A stretch of 64,000 bases of DNA from Eucalyptus grandis (taxonomy: Eukaryota > Streptophyta > Magnoliopsida > Myrtales > Myrtaceae), in the NCBI RefSeq assembly GCF_016545825.1, contig NC_052621.1, positions 25,508,940 through 25,572,939 on the forward strand, read 5' to 3'. A model generated the notes under the pieces. It was not told where the DNA came from. It did not search any database and saw only the letters and a list, made by a program, of their open reading frames with translations. The position numbers and the translations under genes are program-made. Position 1 is the first letter of the stretch; each line of letters starts with the position of its first letter. This document shows positions 1 to 10,986 of this stretch, in pieces.

Positions 1-708
1 TTCTATCTCGACTACAAAACGACTAAGTTACGCCTTAACTCTAACAAAAGGACTTCTGTGCGCTAACAAGTCGCATAACCAAAGCGATTGTTTAAGCCAT
101 TCGCAACATGAAGTTTAAGCGCAAAACTTGATCGAGCCTTAACTTCTCTTCCGAACCCCGATCCGAACGTACTTATAGTCAATAGAGAGCCCTTGACACA
201 TATTACAAGAATCTCAAATTGGCCATCCCAAAATCAAGCCGAAAAATGACAAAATACGGGCCCAAAGCTGCTGGACGCGTACTGTTCACTGCGCGCGGGA
301 AAATTTGGAATTTTGTTTCGGACAAACCATAAGCTCAAATCACGATCCGTAAAATCCCACGGCTCCACAACACCCTAAATTACCATTCTTACAAAAATAC
401 GCGGCTCAACGACTCCAAAATTAGACTTCGCCGCTCGATTTTCCAAAATTCTGAATTTGAGTCCTAAATCCAAAAATTACCTCAATCGGACAAACGAGGG
501 GCTTGATCTCTTACCGGGTTATGGAGTCGAGTTGGCTTGGCAAGGCATCCGAGGCGTGCACGTGATAAAACTTCTTTCCTTTCTTCCCCTTTCTCTTCTT
601 CTTCTTCTTCTTTTCTTTCTTTTCTTTTGGTTGAGGAAACTCTCAGCTTCTATTTAACCGAGCCCTCTCCCATCTCCTTTTTCTTTTTCTTGCGTTATTA
701 ACTTTTCG

Positions 709-845
709 ACTTCTTTTTCCGTTTCTTCTTTTGGAGCCTTTAAAACTTCTTTTTCTGTTTCTTCTTTTGGGCAATTTAAAACTTCTTTTTCCGTTTCTTC
801 TTTTGGGCAATTTAAAACTTCTTTTTCCGTTTATTCTTTTGGGGC
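709..845. repeat. 36-bp tandem repeat, about 3.5 copies
   Basis: A T/C-rich unit containing AACTTCTTTTTCCGTTTC recurs with an exact 36-bp step (unit starts at 746, 782 and 818). It lies just downstream of the TATA-like motif of the LTR. Confidence 0.85.
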
Positions 846-2942
846 CCACTAGCCTAATGTTACATAAACGGTCCTCCATGTTGGCACATCTATTTCCTAG
901 GATTCTGATTATCGGCATCAAGTATTTTTGCTACTTTTTGACTAAGGTATGAATCCAAACAAAGTCTCTTCTGAGGTTCACGCTCTCGCCACTCTAGTCA
1001 TCTGGGGGCCGACCGTCAGGCGCTCAGCATTTGCCTCGGCCTTTCCATGATCGTAGCTCAAAGGCAATCGCTTGTGTAATATATGGGCTTTAAAACAAGA
1101 AAAGAAAATAAAAGAAAAAGAAAAAGAAAGGTTTGAAAAGTCAAAAAGGGAGGCTGAAGAGGTGTGTGGAACCTTCGGCTGGGCTTTAAACAAAGAGAGA
1201 AAGAGGGAGAGAAAGAGAAGAGCAAAGGTAGGAACAGGGGAAAACGCGAAACAGGCGAGTAGAGAAAGAAGAGAAAGGGAAAAAGAGAAAAAGGAAAAAA
1301 AAATTGGCGCGCTCGTGATCCGGACGCCTCATCAAGCCGATTCAAGTGTGTTTTTGCAAGGCCGGTAAGAAATTGAAGCCTTTAATCACTTACTTGAAGC
1401 AATCGCTGCAATTAGGGCTTGAAATTCGGATTTCTTGGGTATTTGTGTGGCGAAGCCCGATTTTTGAGTCGTTAAGCTGTACATTTTTTAGAAATGATAC
1501 TTTGGGATGTTGTGAAGCTATAGCATCTTGCGGATCGTGATTTGAGCTTGCGGTTTGTTCGGAACGGAATTTTGAAGTTGGGGGCGCAATCTGGTACTGT
1601 AGCGATCAGTGTCTTCGAGTCTCTTTTTTTGTTGTTTTCGGTACTGTTTTGGGGCGGCTGAGTTAGGGGTGTTGTTGTCCGTTAAGAGAGCTTTCTAAAG
1701 ACTATAAGACGGCTTGAAACGGAATTTTTTGGAGGAAGTTATGGCGTGACGAAGTTGGCACATGGGCCGCGCCTAGCTGAAAATGATGGGTTTATGCTAA
1801 ATTGTGAGCTTTTGGGGCGCGTAGGTGTCATTTTATCGACTAATAGGCCTAGTATAGGCGAGTCGTTATAAGAATATTCTTTTTACTCGGCCTTTTAATA
1901 TTATTTTTCTGTTAATTGTTAGGATTCCGAATGCGTTGGTTTGTACGAGTGTCGTAATTGATTTTTGGCTTTTCCCAGGTGAGTGACACTATTTCTTCTT
2001 TGTATTTAAAACTCATGTTTTGAGAAACATGGTGGATTAAATACTCTATGAGTTGATAAAAAGCATATTTTGTTGCATAAAACACGATTGAGCTATTATT
2101 GCCATTTTTGTTGTTCGAAGGGAGTTATGTTCCGACTTCGATTTGAATGATTGTTTGAAAAATGATTTGTGAAAGAATCTTGAAATGTTTTGGAGAATGC
2201 TTTGATATTATATATCAAATTTTGAGTTGTGATATGCTTTCTTTTCTGACATTGGATTACTGGATATTGTGATTGGTGGTTGGTGCTCAATGTCACCATG
2301 GACCCTGAGGGGTGTGGGTATGCGCATACTATTCTAGGATATCCTTATGGGCCGAGCCACCGGCTAATAATAGGTGGAGACCTTGCCTAGAGGGGAATCT
2401 TGATCGTTTTGTCACGGGCGTTACGCTTGACCATGGTTAGACATTTGAGCATGAATTGGTCAATGGAGTGGACCATTGACGTGTGATTTGAGTTTGGTCG
2501 ATGGAGTGGACCATCGATATGATTTGATGAGATTAATCAATGGAATAGACCATTGATGCACGTTTTACGAGATTGACTAATGGACTCGACCATTAGTACT
2601 TTTGATATTTGAATTATGATTTCGTATTATGATAAAGTGAGTTATGTTTGTGTGTTTTAAAATGTGCATAGTGATTTCTCGATCCGCTTAGAAGAAATGT
2701 GTTACTCACTGAGCCGTGGTAGCTCACTCCTCTCATCTACTTGTTTTTCAGGTTCTTCAGTGAGTCGTGAGTAGGCGTGAGCGTTCGTTTGGGGAGGACT
2801 TTTGTGGTGGAAATTTTTGGGTATGGCTTATGCATAGTTAATAGGTTTATAAGTTAGTCTTTGTAGAAGGTTTACGTTTTGATTTTTTGTGGATTATAGA
2901 TATACTCTAATATAGATATTGTAATCAAGTGCCCATTTTCGT

Positions 2943-2945
<3 letters not shown>

Positions 2946-3040
<95 letters not shown>
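2946..3040. repeat. Compound microsatellite (TA)n(TG)n
   Basis: About 29 bases of alternating TA are followed directly by about 66 bases of alternating TG, near the 3' end of the gypsy LTR. It should be length-polymorphic and prone to assembly error. Confidence 0.97.
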
Positions 3041-3041
<1 letters not shown>

Positions 3042-3172
3042 ATGTATATATGTTGATATTGGATTGAATTTTGGTTACATTGAGGCTGCGTCCTTTGGAA
3101 AAAGGACGGCCGTGTCATGCCCCTTCTTCTTGTGAATCGGGGTGTGACAGCTTGAATATGTCAAAATCATGT

Positions 3173-3360
3173 TGTTAGCAATATTATGATATTTTGATAT
3201 CTCTTAGAGATATTTAGGATATTTCATCTTATTTCAATATCTATTTTGATTGTGCATATGATTTCCTCTGTTTAAGCCCTATAAATAGGCTCTTGTATTC
3301 CTCATTACAATACATTGAAATATACATAATTTTCTATTACTCTCTTCCGCATTATTTTCA
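3173..3360 (+). repeat. 5' LTR of the TRIM element
   Basis: 188 bp, TGTTAG...TTTTCA, with TATAAATAGG at about 3280-3290 as a probable TATA box. Confidence 0.8.
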
Positions 3361-3363
3361 ACT

Positions 3364-3376
3364 TGGTATCAGAGCC
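3364..3376 (+). other. Primer binding site (initiator Met-tRNA) of the TRIM
   Basis: TGGTATCAGAGCC, the standard plant LTR-retrotransposon priming site complementary to the 3' end of initiator Met-tRNA, lies immediately inside the 5' LTR. Confidence 0.9.
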
Positions 3377-3895
3377 TCCTTTCCTGAGGCAACTTAGTGC
3401 ACCTCAGGCACCTAGAAATTCCTTTCCACTTTACACATGATGTACCTAGTAAAATAAATCCATCTAGCCCCTCTACACTCGATGGTTGTGTTACAATGTC
3501 TCTACGCGTCGTCAAGTTGAGCTTTTCTTTTTCACAGAAATACTTTTCAACGCCACAAAAATGCATCTTCGCATAGTAACTTTTCCTAAACAAAGCCGAG
3601 CTAATTGCACTTGTTATAACCTCGCTAGCCATATCGGCCGCATTTAAGTTATTGTCCCGATAGCAAAGTTGACCGCAAAAGACGCATGCTGCTTGGCTCC
3701 AATACCTCTGATTCTCGGCATTTCACGCGTTTCAAAAAGCCACACCATCACCAGAACTCAACTAGATCCGGAAGTTTCATCATCAACAGCTGCCAGTTGC
3801 CACCTCATCTACTACGTTGTAGCAGTTGGACATTGTTGAGGCTGGCATTCAAAATCAAGTTGATTTGTTTCAATTCAACTTGGGTTTGAAGGGGA

Positions 3896-4097
3896 TGTTA
3901 GTAATACTAGGATATTTATGTATCCCTTCGAGATATTTAGGATATTTCAGCCTATTTTAATATCAATTTTGATTGCATATCTAATTTAATATTCTTTGAT
4001 TTCCTCTATCTAAACCTATAAATAGACTCTTGTATTCCTCATTACAATATATCGAAATGTACAAAATTTTATATTCCTCTAATCTGCATTATTCTCA
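3896..4097 (+). repeat. 3' LTR of the TRIM element
   Basis: 202 bp, preceded by the polypurine tract GAAGGGGA (3888-3895). It is diverged from the 5' LTR by many substitutions and a small insertion, so the insertion is not recent. Confidence 0.8.
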
Positions 4098-4248
4098 ATT
4101 CGTGTGAATCAAAATTTGCAGATTGCAAGTGTTAAAATTTGTATCACCGCTTCCTATAGTCTGTCAAAAACACAGTGCAGGGTTTAATGATTGTGAAGAA
4201 CACCTAACTCGTTATGACATGTATGGACAATTTTGAACTCAATATTTT

Positions 4249-4370
4249 AGGAGCTTCCTCAGTTGACGAAGCTCCTCCAAAAATTGGCGTATGCCACTGG
4301 TCATGGCGAGCACACGGTATTCTTTAGTAAAAGGCGAAAGAATAGTTCGCTCTGTGCTCACCACATGGCT
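4249..4370 (-). ncRNA. U5: U5 spliceosomal snRNA, copy 1
   Basis: On the minus strand the invariant U5 loop I core CTTTCGCCTTTTACTAAAG is intact and closed by a stem. An Sm site AATTTTTGG follows, then a 9-bp terminal stem AGGAGCTTC/GAAGCTCCT. The length of about 122 nt fits plant U5. U5 holds the two exons in the spliceosome through loop I. A USE promoter element lies about 71 bp upstream and AGTTCAA, the core of the plant snRNA 3' box, lies just downstream. Confidence 0.93.
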
Positions 4371-4440
4371 GCGTGACTCAATGCAGTGAACGACCTCGTG
4401 TTTTTGTGACTGGCCCTGCTGCCATTTCTTGCCTCTTTTT

Positions 4441-4451
4441 CCATTTGGGAC
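4441..4451 (-). promoter_or_regulatory. Upstream sequence element (USE) of U5 copy 1
   Basis: Minus-strand GTCCCAAATGG is a diverged match to the plant snRNA USE consensus RTCCCACATCG, at the expected distance from the RNA start. Confidence 0.65.
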
Positions 4452-5921
4452 TTCAAACTGCTCGTGCTGCTATCGCTGATGGATAGCAGAAACGATAGTC
4501 CCCATTTGCTCTCTCGAGTGAGGTTTGCACATGCAGAAAACATGCCAACTTACAGACCCTAGATAGGTCCTCAAACTTCTGAGTGGAAATGAGTGTAGTA
4601 TGAAACTGTCAAATCTAGCGGTGGGCCTCCAGGGGAGTTTGCACAGCCTTTAGATTGGCAGAAGGAAACTCAGTTTCCGGTTGAACGGTCGAGACTCGTG
4701 AGAAACTTAAAAGAACTAGGAAAATCAACTGAATTTTTGTTAAAGAAAGAGGAGGACGACTTGTTGCACTATTCCAGAACCTCCTCCAATAAATTCCAGA
4801 CAAGAGTGTTGGAGAAGCCCTCCCGATAGTGGGTATGCAGTGGGATAGAATCAAATTCGCATGAAGCTTGGTTAAAGAGCTGACTTTTGTATGTCAGTGA
4901 GACAATTTCGCTGTCCTTTACATCATCTGGATGCGCCTCAGCTGCTCCAATATGGGGACAAATCCGATGTTTATACGCTGAAGTTAGGCTCGTTCACTCA
5001 TTGCAGCGCAGTCTTTAAAATTTTAATGTTCAACAAATAAAAATACTCCACTACTCACGGGCCATAATTTAGGTTGTTAAATTTCTGTTGAAGGCTTGCG
5101 CTCCATCCAAAAAAAAAAAAAAGAGTCCAAAGACGCTGCAGGACGCGGAAATATCTGAAACAGAAAGCAAACTTGACAGCTCCAGTCCATTCACAAGTTT
5201 TTGTGAAGTATCCATATCCATGGTGTATTAGATATAACTCAGCCAGCACATATTGAAACTAGATTTGCATCATTTGGAAGGTGAAACAACGTCTGCCATA
5301 TCACGAACAAGGAAAGAAGCATGCGCGCTGCACCACCGACACAGCATTATTGGCCTTACCAGACATTCGAATATTCACAGACAAGCAACTGATTTTACCT
5401 TGTTCACTGGCCTAGTTGTACTCTAATCATCTTAGAATCTCCCTCAAGCAGTTTCCATTTCCATGAGATCATGAAATATCAATGAGTAAAGATCCTTCCC
5501 TGCCTTCTGCTGCAATTTTCCTTGTTGCACATTGACAGATTAAACATGTGGCTGAAATCTCCTGTTCCCCTTTATGAGATCTTGATTCACACTTGACTCT
5601 CTCTGAATATGACGGACATTGTTGGACATTTTGACATTAGAACGTTTACGCATTCCCAAGGTGCAGAACTTGACGGTCTTATAAAATGCCAGCTCCAGCA
5701 AACACTAGAAATGAAGAGTCTGTAATCGACTGGTCTACAGGATGATAGTACAAGTGATGCGGGTGAATACTCAAAATATGGCTCTGACACTGAAAATGAT
5801 TAAGGACATCTTTCCTCACCAAAGTGCCGTTTCTAGCTGCTATGCATCCAATTCTTTCGATTCACAAGATGTGATAAAAGTCCAGGAACTTCAAGGCTCA
5901 ATTCTGTGAAGATATCGATGG
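4452..5921. other. Spacer between U5 copy 1 and U2 copy 1
   Basis: No convincing protein gene. Part of it (about 5840-5921) shares a conserved block with about 12480-12560 beyond U5 copy 3, including CCAGGAACTTC. The rest shows nothing I recognise. Confidence 0.5.
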
Positions 5922-6315
5922 GGATCTTTGGGAAAATTCAGTCGGGTCAAGTTAGGTTATATTTGTGGTTGGTGGGTTTGAAAATGAGCCATGAATTTGT
6001 GGGACGTTCACCATCATAAAACTATTCCAATGCTCATTGTATAATAAGAACAGAACCACTCGGCACAAATAAACCCGAGAAACACAGACAGATCACACGT
6101 CTTTTGATTTCTTCGCTTCAGCAATGATGTTCGCTTGGCTTCCTACGGCTACAACCCAATACTCACCAACATAGAGAGCGACATTGACCACACCTGAAAG
6201 CTCTGGTCTAGTTCTGCAACACAGAGCATCATCTTCACGTATTAAGTAGCAAACCTAAAGTATGTCACACCCAAAGTTATAATGATGAGAGGCAAATAAT
6301 AGAGAAGCAAATCAT

Positions 6316-6329
6316 TTCGACTGGGCTTG
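6316..6329 (-). terminator. snRNA 3' box of U2 copy 1
   Basis: Minus-strand CAAGCCCAGTCGAA fits the plant snRNA 3'-end formation signal CA(N)3-10AGTNNAA and lies just after the end of the U2 coding sequence. Confidence 0.75.
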
Positions 6330-6332
6330 GGT

Positions 6333-6526
6333 GGGGTGCGCCAGGCAAGGACTATAGTGCAACGCCCAAGCGACGCGCGAGAGGCCCAGTAGCAAGCTAC
6401 TGTGGCGGCCTCTCCCCCTCAAGAAATTAATTTAATATCATGTGGACCGATGGCCCACGTATCAGATATTAAACTGATAAGAACAGATACTACACTTGAT
6501 CTTAGCCAAAAGGCCGAGAAAGGTAT
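6333..6526 (-). ncRNA. U2: U2 spliceosomal snRNA, copy 1
   Basis: The RNA starts ATACCTTTCTCGGCC on the minus strand and contains the branch-point-pairing GTAGTATCTGTTCTTATC and the loop that follows, matching U2 almost base for base. The length of 194 nt and the end GCGCACCCC fit plant U2. U2 pairs with the intron branch site in the pre-spliceosome. One oddity: the Sm site reads AATTTCTTG, with C interrupting the T run, whereas copy 2 has AATTTTTTG. A near-consensus USE lies 66 bp upstream, but no clear TATA box is visible at -30. Confidence 0.95.
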
Positions 6527-6591
6527 GCTTTTTCAGTGGCCTAAGCCTCACATTTCTGTGCTGCTCTGCTCTGTCATTCTTTTCAGAGTCC

Positions 6592-6602
6592 CTATGTGGG
6601 AC
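6592..6602 (-). promoter_or_regulatory. USE of U2 copy 1
   Basis: Minus-strand GTCCCACATAG matches RTCCCACATCG at ten of eleven positions, 66 bp upstream of the U2 start, the same spacing as in copy 2. Confidence 0.85.
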
Positions 6603-7767
6603 TGCTTTTCACTATTTATCTTCGCAAGAAAGAGACGAATTATGGCAGATTTGGAAGACACGCAAAAACCTTCAGCGGAATTTGGATAAGAGAGGATTGA
6701 CACAGAACATTTCAGCGGTTCGGAGATGGCAGCATACTGATTTTGGTTCAGAGTTTGAATCCCATAAGAAAGTTTTTGCAATCACTTGACTTGGCTTAGA
6801 AGAGCAATCGATCCATGTTGTTTGTTAGTTGGTCGCAATTGAACGTCAATCCGTCCACTTACATGAGGCAAACAACAGAGGCAAAACTCAGAAACTAGAA
6901 ACGCAAGGCTTGATGTGAAGCAAGAATCCATGATCCTATTAACTTCATTAAATGTCCATTAAATGCAGCATATAGGTGAACCAATGGAAGAGCGAAAAGC
7001 GGGCCATCATCGATGACGCCTAGGAGCTTAGATTGCCAATCAAGGACTCGATCACTGCTCTTTCATTGTTACTCATGCGAAAGAGCCCAAGAGATGATAA
7101 AGTACACTAGAATAAGCAAAGGCAATTGAACTGAATCGGAGTTCAATCATTTTATATCAATGAAGATTGCAGTAGCAAGAAAAAATTGCTCCCTAGGTTA
7201 TGCATTTTGAAACACAAACTGGCCTAGTAAATAATGTTGATCTGAAGCCAACAGTCACAGTTTTCGAGCCTGAAAGTTCCTGAAGATTGCAAGTGCACGG
7301 ACATGGTTTTCTTTATTTAAAGCCTCAACAATCCCCCTGTTTCATCTTCCTCCGAGTCCAATATTTGCCACGGGTGTTGACTACTTCTCAGCAAGAAAAG
7401 CATCCATAAATCCGCTTTCTGTGGTTTTAAGCCCTTATAACGCGCAGATAGTCACATATACCCTGTTGGTCGAGAGGGTATAAAATTAAGGTCGCTTGAA
7501 CTCTGGTTGAGACCTGAGACATTTCTGCCATCTTAAGTTTATTTCCGCATGCCTTTGCTACTAATATGAAAGGGGCTAAACCTGATCTCTGTAAACTGAA
7601 GGCTGACCGAGTCATCTATCGTTTCAGAAAATGCAAGTGTAGAAAGCAATTTGCAGAATGCGAGTGTCAAACTGCTTTCGACGCTTTCTAAGGAACGGGT
7701 TCTATGATCTTGAAGAACAGACCATCTTGTCATGCTATGCACGAACCGCTTTTCAACTCAATATTTT

Positions 7768-7889
7768 AGGAGCTCCTGCAATTGAAGAAGCCCCTCCAAA
7801 AATAGGCGTATGCCACTAATTATGGCGAGCACACGGTATTCTTTAGTAAAAGGCGAAAGAATAGTTCGCTCTGTGCTCACCACATGGCT
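7768..7889 (-). ncRNA. U5: U5 spliceosomal snRNA, copy 2
   Basis: Loop I CTTTCGCCTTTTACTAAAG is identical to copy 1. The Sm site reads TATTTTTGG. The terminal stem has changed in sequence but still pairs over about ten positions, using G-U wobbles (AGGGGCTTCT with AGGAGCTCCT). This pattern suggests the RNA structure has been under selection. AGTTGAA downstream matches the 3' box core. Confidence 0.93.
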
Positions 7890-7960
7890 GCGTGATTATT
7901 ACTCGGGGCTGACTTCACGTTTTTTAACCTGGCTTTGTTGCCGTGTTCCTGCCTCCTGTC

Positions 7961-7971
7961 CTATGTGGGAC
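7961..7971 (-). promoter_or_regulatory. USE of U5 copy 2
   Basis: Minus-strand GTCCCACATAG lies 72 bp upstream of the U5 start. TTAAAAAA near 7920 is in the right place for a TATA element. Confidence 0.8.
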
Positions 7972-7978
7972 GTTGTAT

Positions 7979-8714
7979 AAGAAGAGGCTCTTTTAGGTTC
8001 ATTACTTTTAAGCTTATTTGTATTTTATATTAATGAATTGTAAACTTAGCACTACTTATGTGTGATCGTGTGTTTGTATTATTAACTAAATAACATATTT
8101 TTTTAATTTTATTTTTTTTTAAATTAAGTGAGTGATAAATTAGAATAAGTTATATGATATAATAATCAAAATTTTAATATGTTACTTGTAAGCAGGATAT
8201 AATTTTCTCAAAATATACAAAAGGGGCGTGACTAATACCTGCCCCGTCCCTCCCTTCCTAATGCCTTGTGAAGCATTTTTCACGACAAAATTCTGCCTCA
8301 TTCGCAACAAGGCACCGTGGGACATTGATTGCTCAAGCCCGGTGTCCATCCGTAGTGTCAATGATTTGAGACTATGCAAGTGATTTGACAAGATCTTATT
8401 TTCAACTATTGAATCTCAAGACAGTTTTGTTGTCTTAAATTATCTCTACATGCCTTTGCCGCTCTCCATTAAGGGTTAAGTAACTTAAGTTGATGTCTAT
8501 AGACCGAAGGTTGGCTTATGATCCACAAGGGAAAAAACATGTACCTAGACTTGTTTCGAGAAAAGAAAATGAGGTGTTTTTCTAACAATTGCTTAAGTGT
8601 TAACTTTTAAAAATGTTCACTTAAGTTACATTTGATTGCCTTGGCCTGAAAATCCTCCAAGATGTAATGTGACTCACCAGAGATATGACAATGAAAATAT
8701 TTTAAAGCGTGCCA
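7979..8714. other. Spacer with no recognised gene
   Basis: AT-rich DNA that breaks the collinearity of the snRNA duplication. No credible reading frame, RNA gene or element end was found. Confidence 0.5.
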
Positions 8715-8723
8715 ATTAGAGAA

Positions 8724-9235
8724 GGGTTAATACCCTAAAAAATCCTAAACTGGTATATTTGTGACAAATTTACTCCAAACTATTTTTTTAACCACCAAAA
8801 ACTCCAAATCGGTATATCTTTGACAAATTTACTCCAAAACTGATACACTTGTGACAAATTTACCCTCTGTTAATTTTCGTTAGATGTTATTGTCAAATTA
8901 TTAAGTTAAATGACACGTGACAATTAACCGGTATACCAATTTGGGATTTTACGCTCCGTTTATAACAGTTTACAATTTTTGTAATTTTTTTGTGGTATTA
9001 ATCCAATTTAGTGGAGGGTATATTTGTTACAAATTTACCAGTTTGGGATTTTTTTCCATCGAATAAATTAGTTTGGGGTAAATTTGTCATAAATGTATCA
9101 GTTTATGATTTTTTATGGTCAATCGGAGTAAATTTGTCACGAGTGTACCAGTTTGGGATTATTTATATCAAAAAAATAGTTTGAGATAAATTTGTCACGA
9201 GTGTATCAGTTTAGGATTTTTCAGGATATTAACTC
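8724..9235. mobile_element. Mutator-type foldback MITE, copy 1
   Basis: The 512-bp element has terminal inverted repeats beginning GGGTTAATACCCTAAAAAAT on the left and GAGTTAATATCCTGAAAAAT on the right end read inward. Each arm is built of short sub-repeats with CAAACTGGTA and GTGACAAATTTAC. A perfect 9-bp target duplication ATTAGAGAA flanks it (8715-8723 and 9236-9244), and 9 bp is the Mutator superfamily length. It has no coding capacity, so it would have moved using a transposase made elsewhere. Confidence 0.88.
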
Positions 9236-9244
9236 ATTAGAGAA

Positions 9245-10368
9245 TTTGGGACTAATCATCTTGTCAATCCAAAGCTTAACTACTCTTGTCAGTCGTGCCA
9301 AAATCAATGATTCACTTTGGACACCACACCAATAGCCCTCAGCTACCCTCCTGCTTGGACTGCTATCACCACCCCCATCATCATTATCATCTCTCTCTCC
9401 CTCCGTCCCTCCCTCGGCACCCATCACTCCCCACACAACTAGTGTCGATGTCAAACGTTCCGAAGAAGCTCGTGTTCAATTTCATCAACACCTTCCTTAT
9501 CATGTGGTGAGACGGGCGCCTCATTATCGAATAATCCATTCTAGTTGAAACAAGAATTTAGGGCTAGGATTTTTTGGAAGAAAAATTAAACATAATTTCT
9601 CACTTCAGATAAAGATTTTGGCTTCATGGTTTGGTTTATGGAGCAAGTTGGACCTAATTTATCAATTTTGGACAAATTTAAGTTGCCAAACAACATCATC
9701 TGATCCATATATTGAGTGTTAACAACCCCAGTGAATCACTTTAGGTTATTTATTCTAAAATAACACTACATATGATTTTTTGATGACGTAAGAGACCGAT
9801 GTCATGTGAAAATGATCAATTTTTAGAAATTATTGCATTTAAAAGGTTATAGCATCAAGTGAGTGCTATATGAAACTTGTGGCACTTTATTATCCTTTTA
9901 TCCTTTATTTGAATAGTGTTTTGAGCCTTTCTCATACCAAGAGGGGAGATTAGATTTCTTGGTGGTATGAGATGGTAAATGGGTTGAAGTAGCTTTTATC
10001 TATTGAAAAACCCATCCTAATATAAAGTCCAAACTCATTCCTCAATCAGCTGTGTACGAAAGCCCAAGACTTCATCTCATATAGCATTGGGCAAATTTGA
10101 TGCCGAACTCATTTTTTGAAATCTCTATTTCATGTGATACCCAGTAATTCAGTCCAAACTTTCCACGTTTGGAACTAACTCTGTCGATTGACAAATATCA
10201 AAATTTGCACGATTTTATGATTGTCAAGTCTTTACCGATTTTACCATCTTAAACCACAACTGCTTAAAGCAATTTTACAAACCATCGAGGCTATTCAACA
10301 GGTTTTGGATTCTTTTGAAAAAAAAAAAATATCATAGTGTTAATAAGGGAAAATCCCAAAAAAGCCAA
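9245..10368. other. Spacer with no recognised gene
   Basis: AT-rich DNA between the MITE and the second duplicated segment. I see no supported gene or element here. Confidence 0.5.
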
Positions 10369-10698
10369 TCTAGGATCTTAAGGAAAATTCGGTTCAGGTT
10401 AGGTTACATTTGCGGTGGGTGGGTTTGAAAAGTAGCCATGATTTTGTGGGACTTTCTCCATCCAGAAAAGGCTCCAATGCTCAGCACGAATAAACCCGAG
10501 AAACACAGACAGATCACACTAGCCTTTCGGATTCTTCGCTTCAGCAATGATGTTTACTGGGCTCCAACAGCTACAACCCAACAGAAAGCGTGTCTACCGC
10601 AACACAAAAGCATCGCCTCCTCGTATTGAGTAGCTAACCCGAAGTATGTCACAATCAAAGAGATAATTAAAGAAGCAAATATTAGAGGAGCAAATCAT

Positions 10699-10712
10699 TT
10701 AGACTGGGCTTG
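10699..10712 (-). terminator. snRNA 3' box of U2 copy 2
   Basis: Minus-strand CAAGCCCAGTCTAA fits CA(N)3-10AGTNNAA, at the same place as in copy 1. Confidence 0.75.
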
Positions 10713-10715
10713 GGT

Positions 10716-10910
10716 GGGGTGCGCCAGGCAAGGGCTATAGTGCAACGCCCGAGCGACGCGCGAGAGGCCCAGTAGCAAGCTACTGTGGCGGCCTCTCCCC
10801 CTCAAAAAATTAATTTAATATCATGTGGACCGATGGCCCACGTATCAGATATTAAACTGATAAGAACAGATACTACACTTGATCTTAGCCAAAAAGGCCG
10901 AGAAAGGTAT
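10716..10910 (-). ncRNA. U2: U2 spliceosomal snRNA, copy 2
   Basis: 195 nt, one more than copy 1, with the same start and end and an intact branch-point-pairing region. The Sm site AATTTTTTG is canonical. The extra base is in the first stem-loop: GGCCTTTTTGGCT instead of GGCCTTTTGGCT, which enlarges the loop by one U at a site that is otherwise very constant in U2. The USE is a perfect consensus match and a TATA-like AAAATAG lies about 25-30 bp upstream, so the promoter looks better than that of copy 1. Confidence 0.95.
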
Positions 10911-10975
10911 GCTTTGTTCGCTGGCCTCGCCTCCTATTTTGTTCCCTGCTCTGCTCCGTGATTCCTTAATCATGC

Positions 10976-10986
10976 CGATGTGGGAC
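10976..10986 (-). promoter_or_regulatory. USE of U2 copy 2
   Basis: Minus-strand GTCCCACATCG is an exact match to the plant snRNA USE, 66 bp upstream of the RNA start. Confidence 0.92.

Larger units (their letters stand above)
1..3149 (+). mobile_element. Ty3/gypsy long terminal repeat, 3' part (left end outside window)
   Basis: No coding capacity is seen. A TATA-like CTATTTAACC near 647 follows CT-rich DNA, as expected of an LTR promoter. The stretch ends in GGGGTGTGACA at 3139-3149, the kind of CA terminus common on plant chromovirus LTRs. It is not followed by a primer binding site, so it is either the 3' LTR of an element lying to the left or a solo LTR. A block near 2700-2790 (stop-rich, with TTTTCAGG) resembles LTR/leader sequence of Tekay-type elements. 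The family assignment rests on termini and style, not on a protein domain. Confidence 0.6.
3173..4097 (+). mobile_element. TRIM / non-autonomous copia-like element
   Basis: Two direct LTR-like repeats (3173-3360 and 3896-4097) start with TGTTAG and end in CA. Both contain GATATTTAGGATATTT and TCTTGTATTCCTCATTACA. A primer binding site matching initiator Met-tRNA lies 3 bases after the first LTR and a polypurine tract sits before the second. The internal part is only about 535 bp and has no gag or pol domain, so the element depends on proteins supplied in trans. I see no clean 5-bp target duplication. It begins 23 bp after the end of the gypsy LTR. Confidence 0.8.
5922..7978. repeat. Segmental duplication, copy A (U2 plus U5)
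   Basis: This stretch aligns collinearly, with diverged patches, to 10369-12385. Shared landmarks are GGTTGGTGGGTTTGAAAA-like sequence at the start, a block ending AAACCCGAGAAACACAGACA, the U2 gene, and the U5 gene with its USE. It shows the snRNA cluster grew by duplication of a U2-U5 unit. Confidence 0.8.

Noticed and set aside
2929..3135. Frame through the TA/TG microsatellite
   Set aside because: The protein is only Tyr-Ile and Cys-Val repeats from the dinucleotide tract.
10436..10450. Second orphan USE (GTCCCACAAAA) in duplication copy B
   Set aside because: The TATA-like motif present in copy A is lost here and the block that would be transcribed is not conserved.
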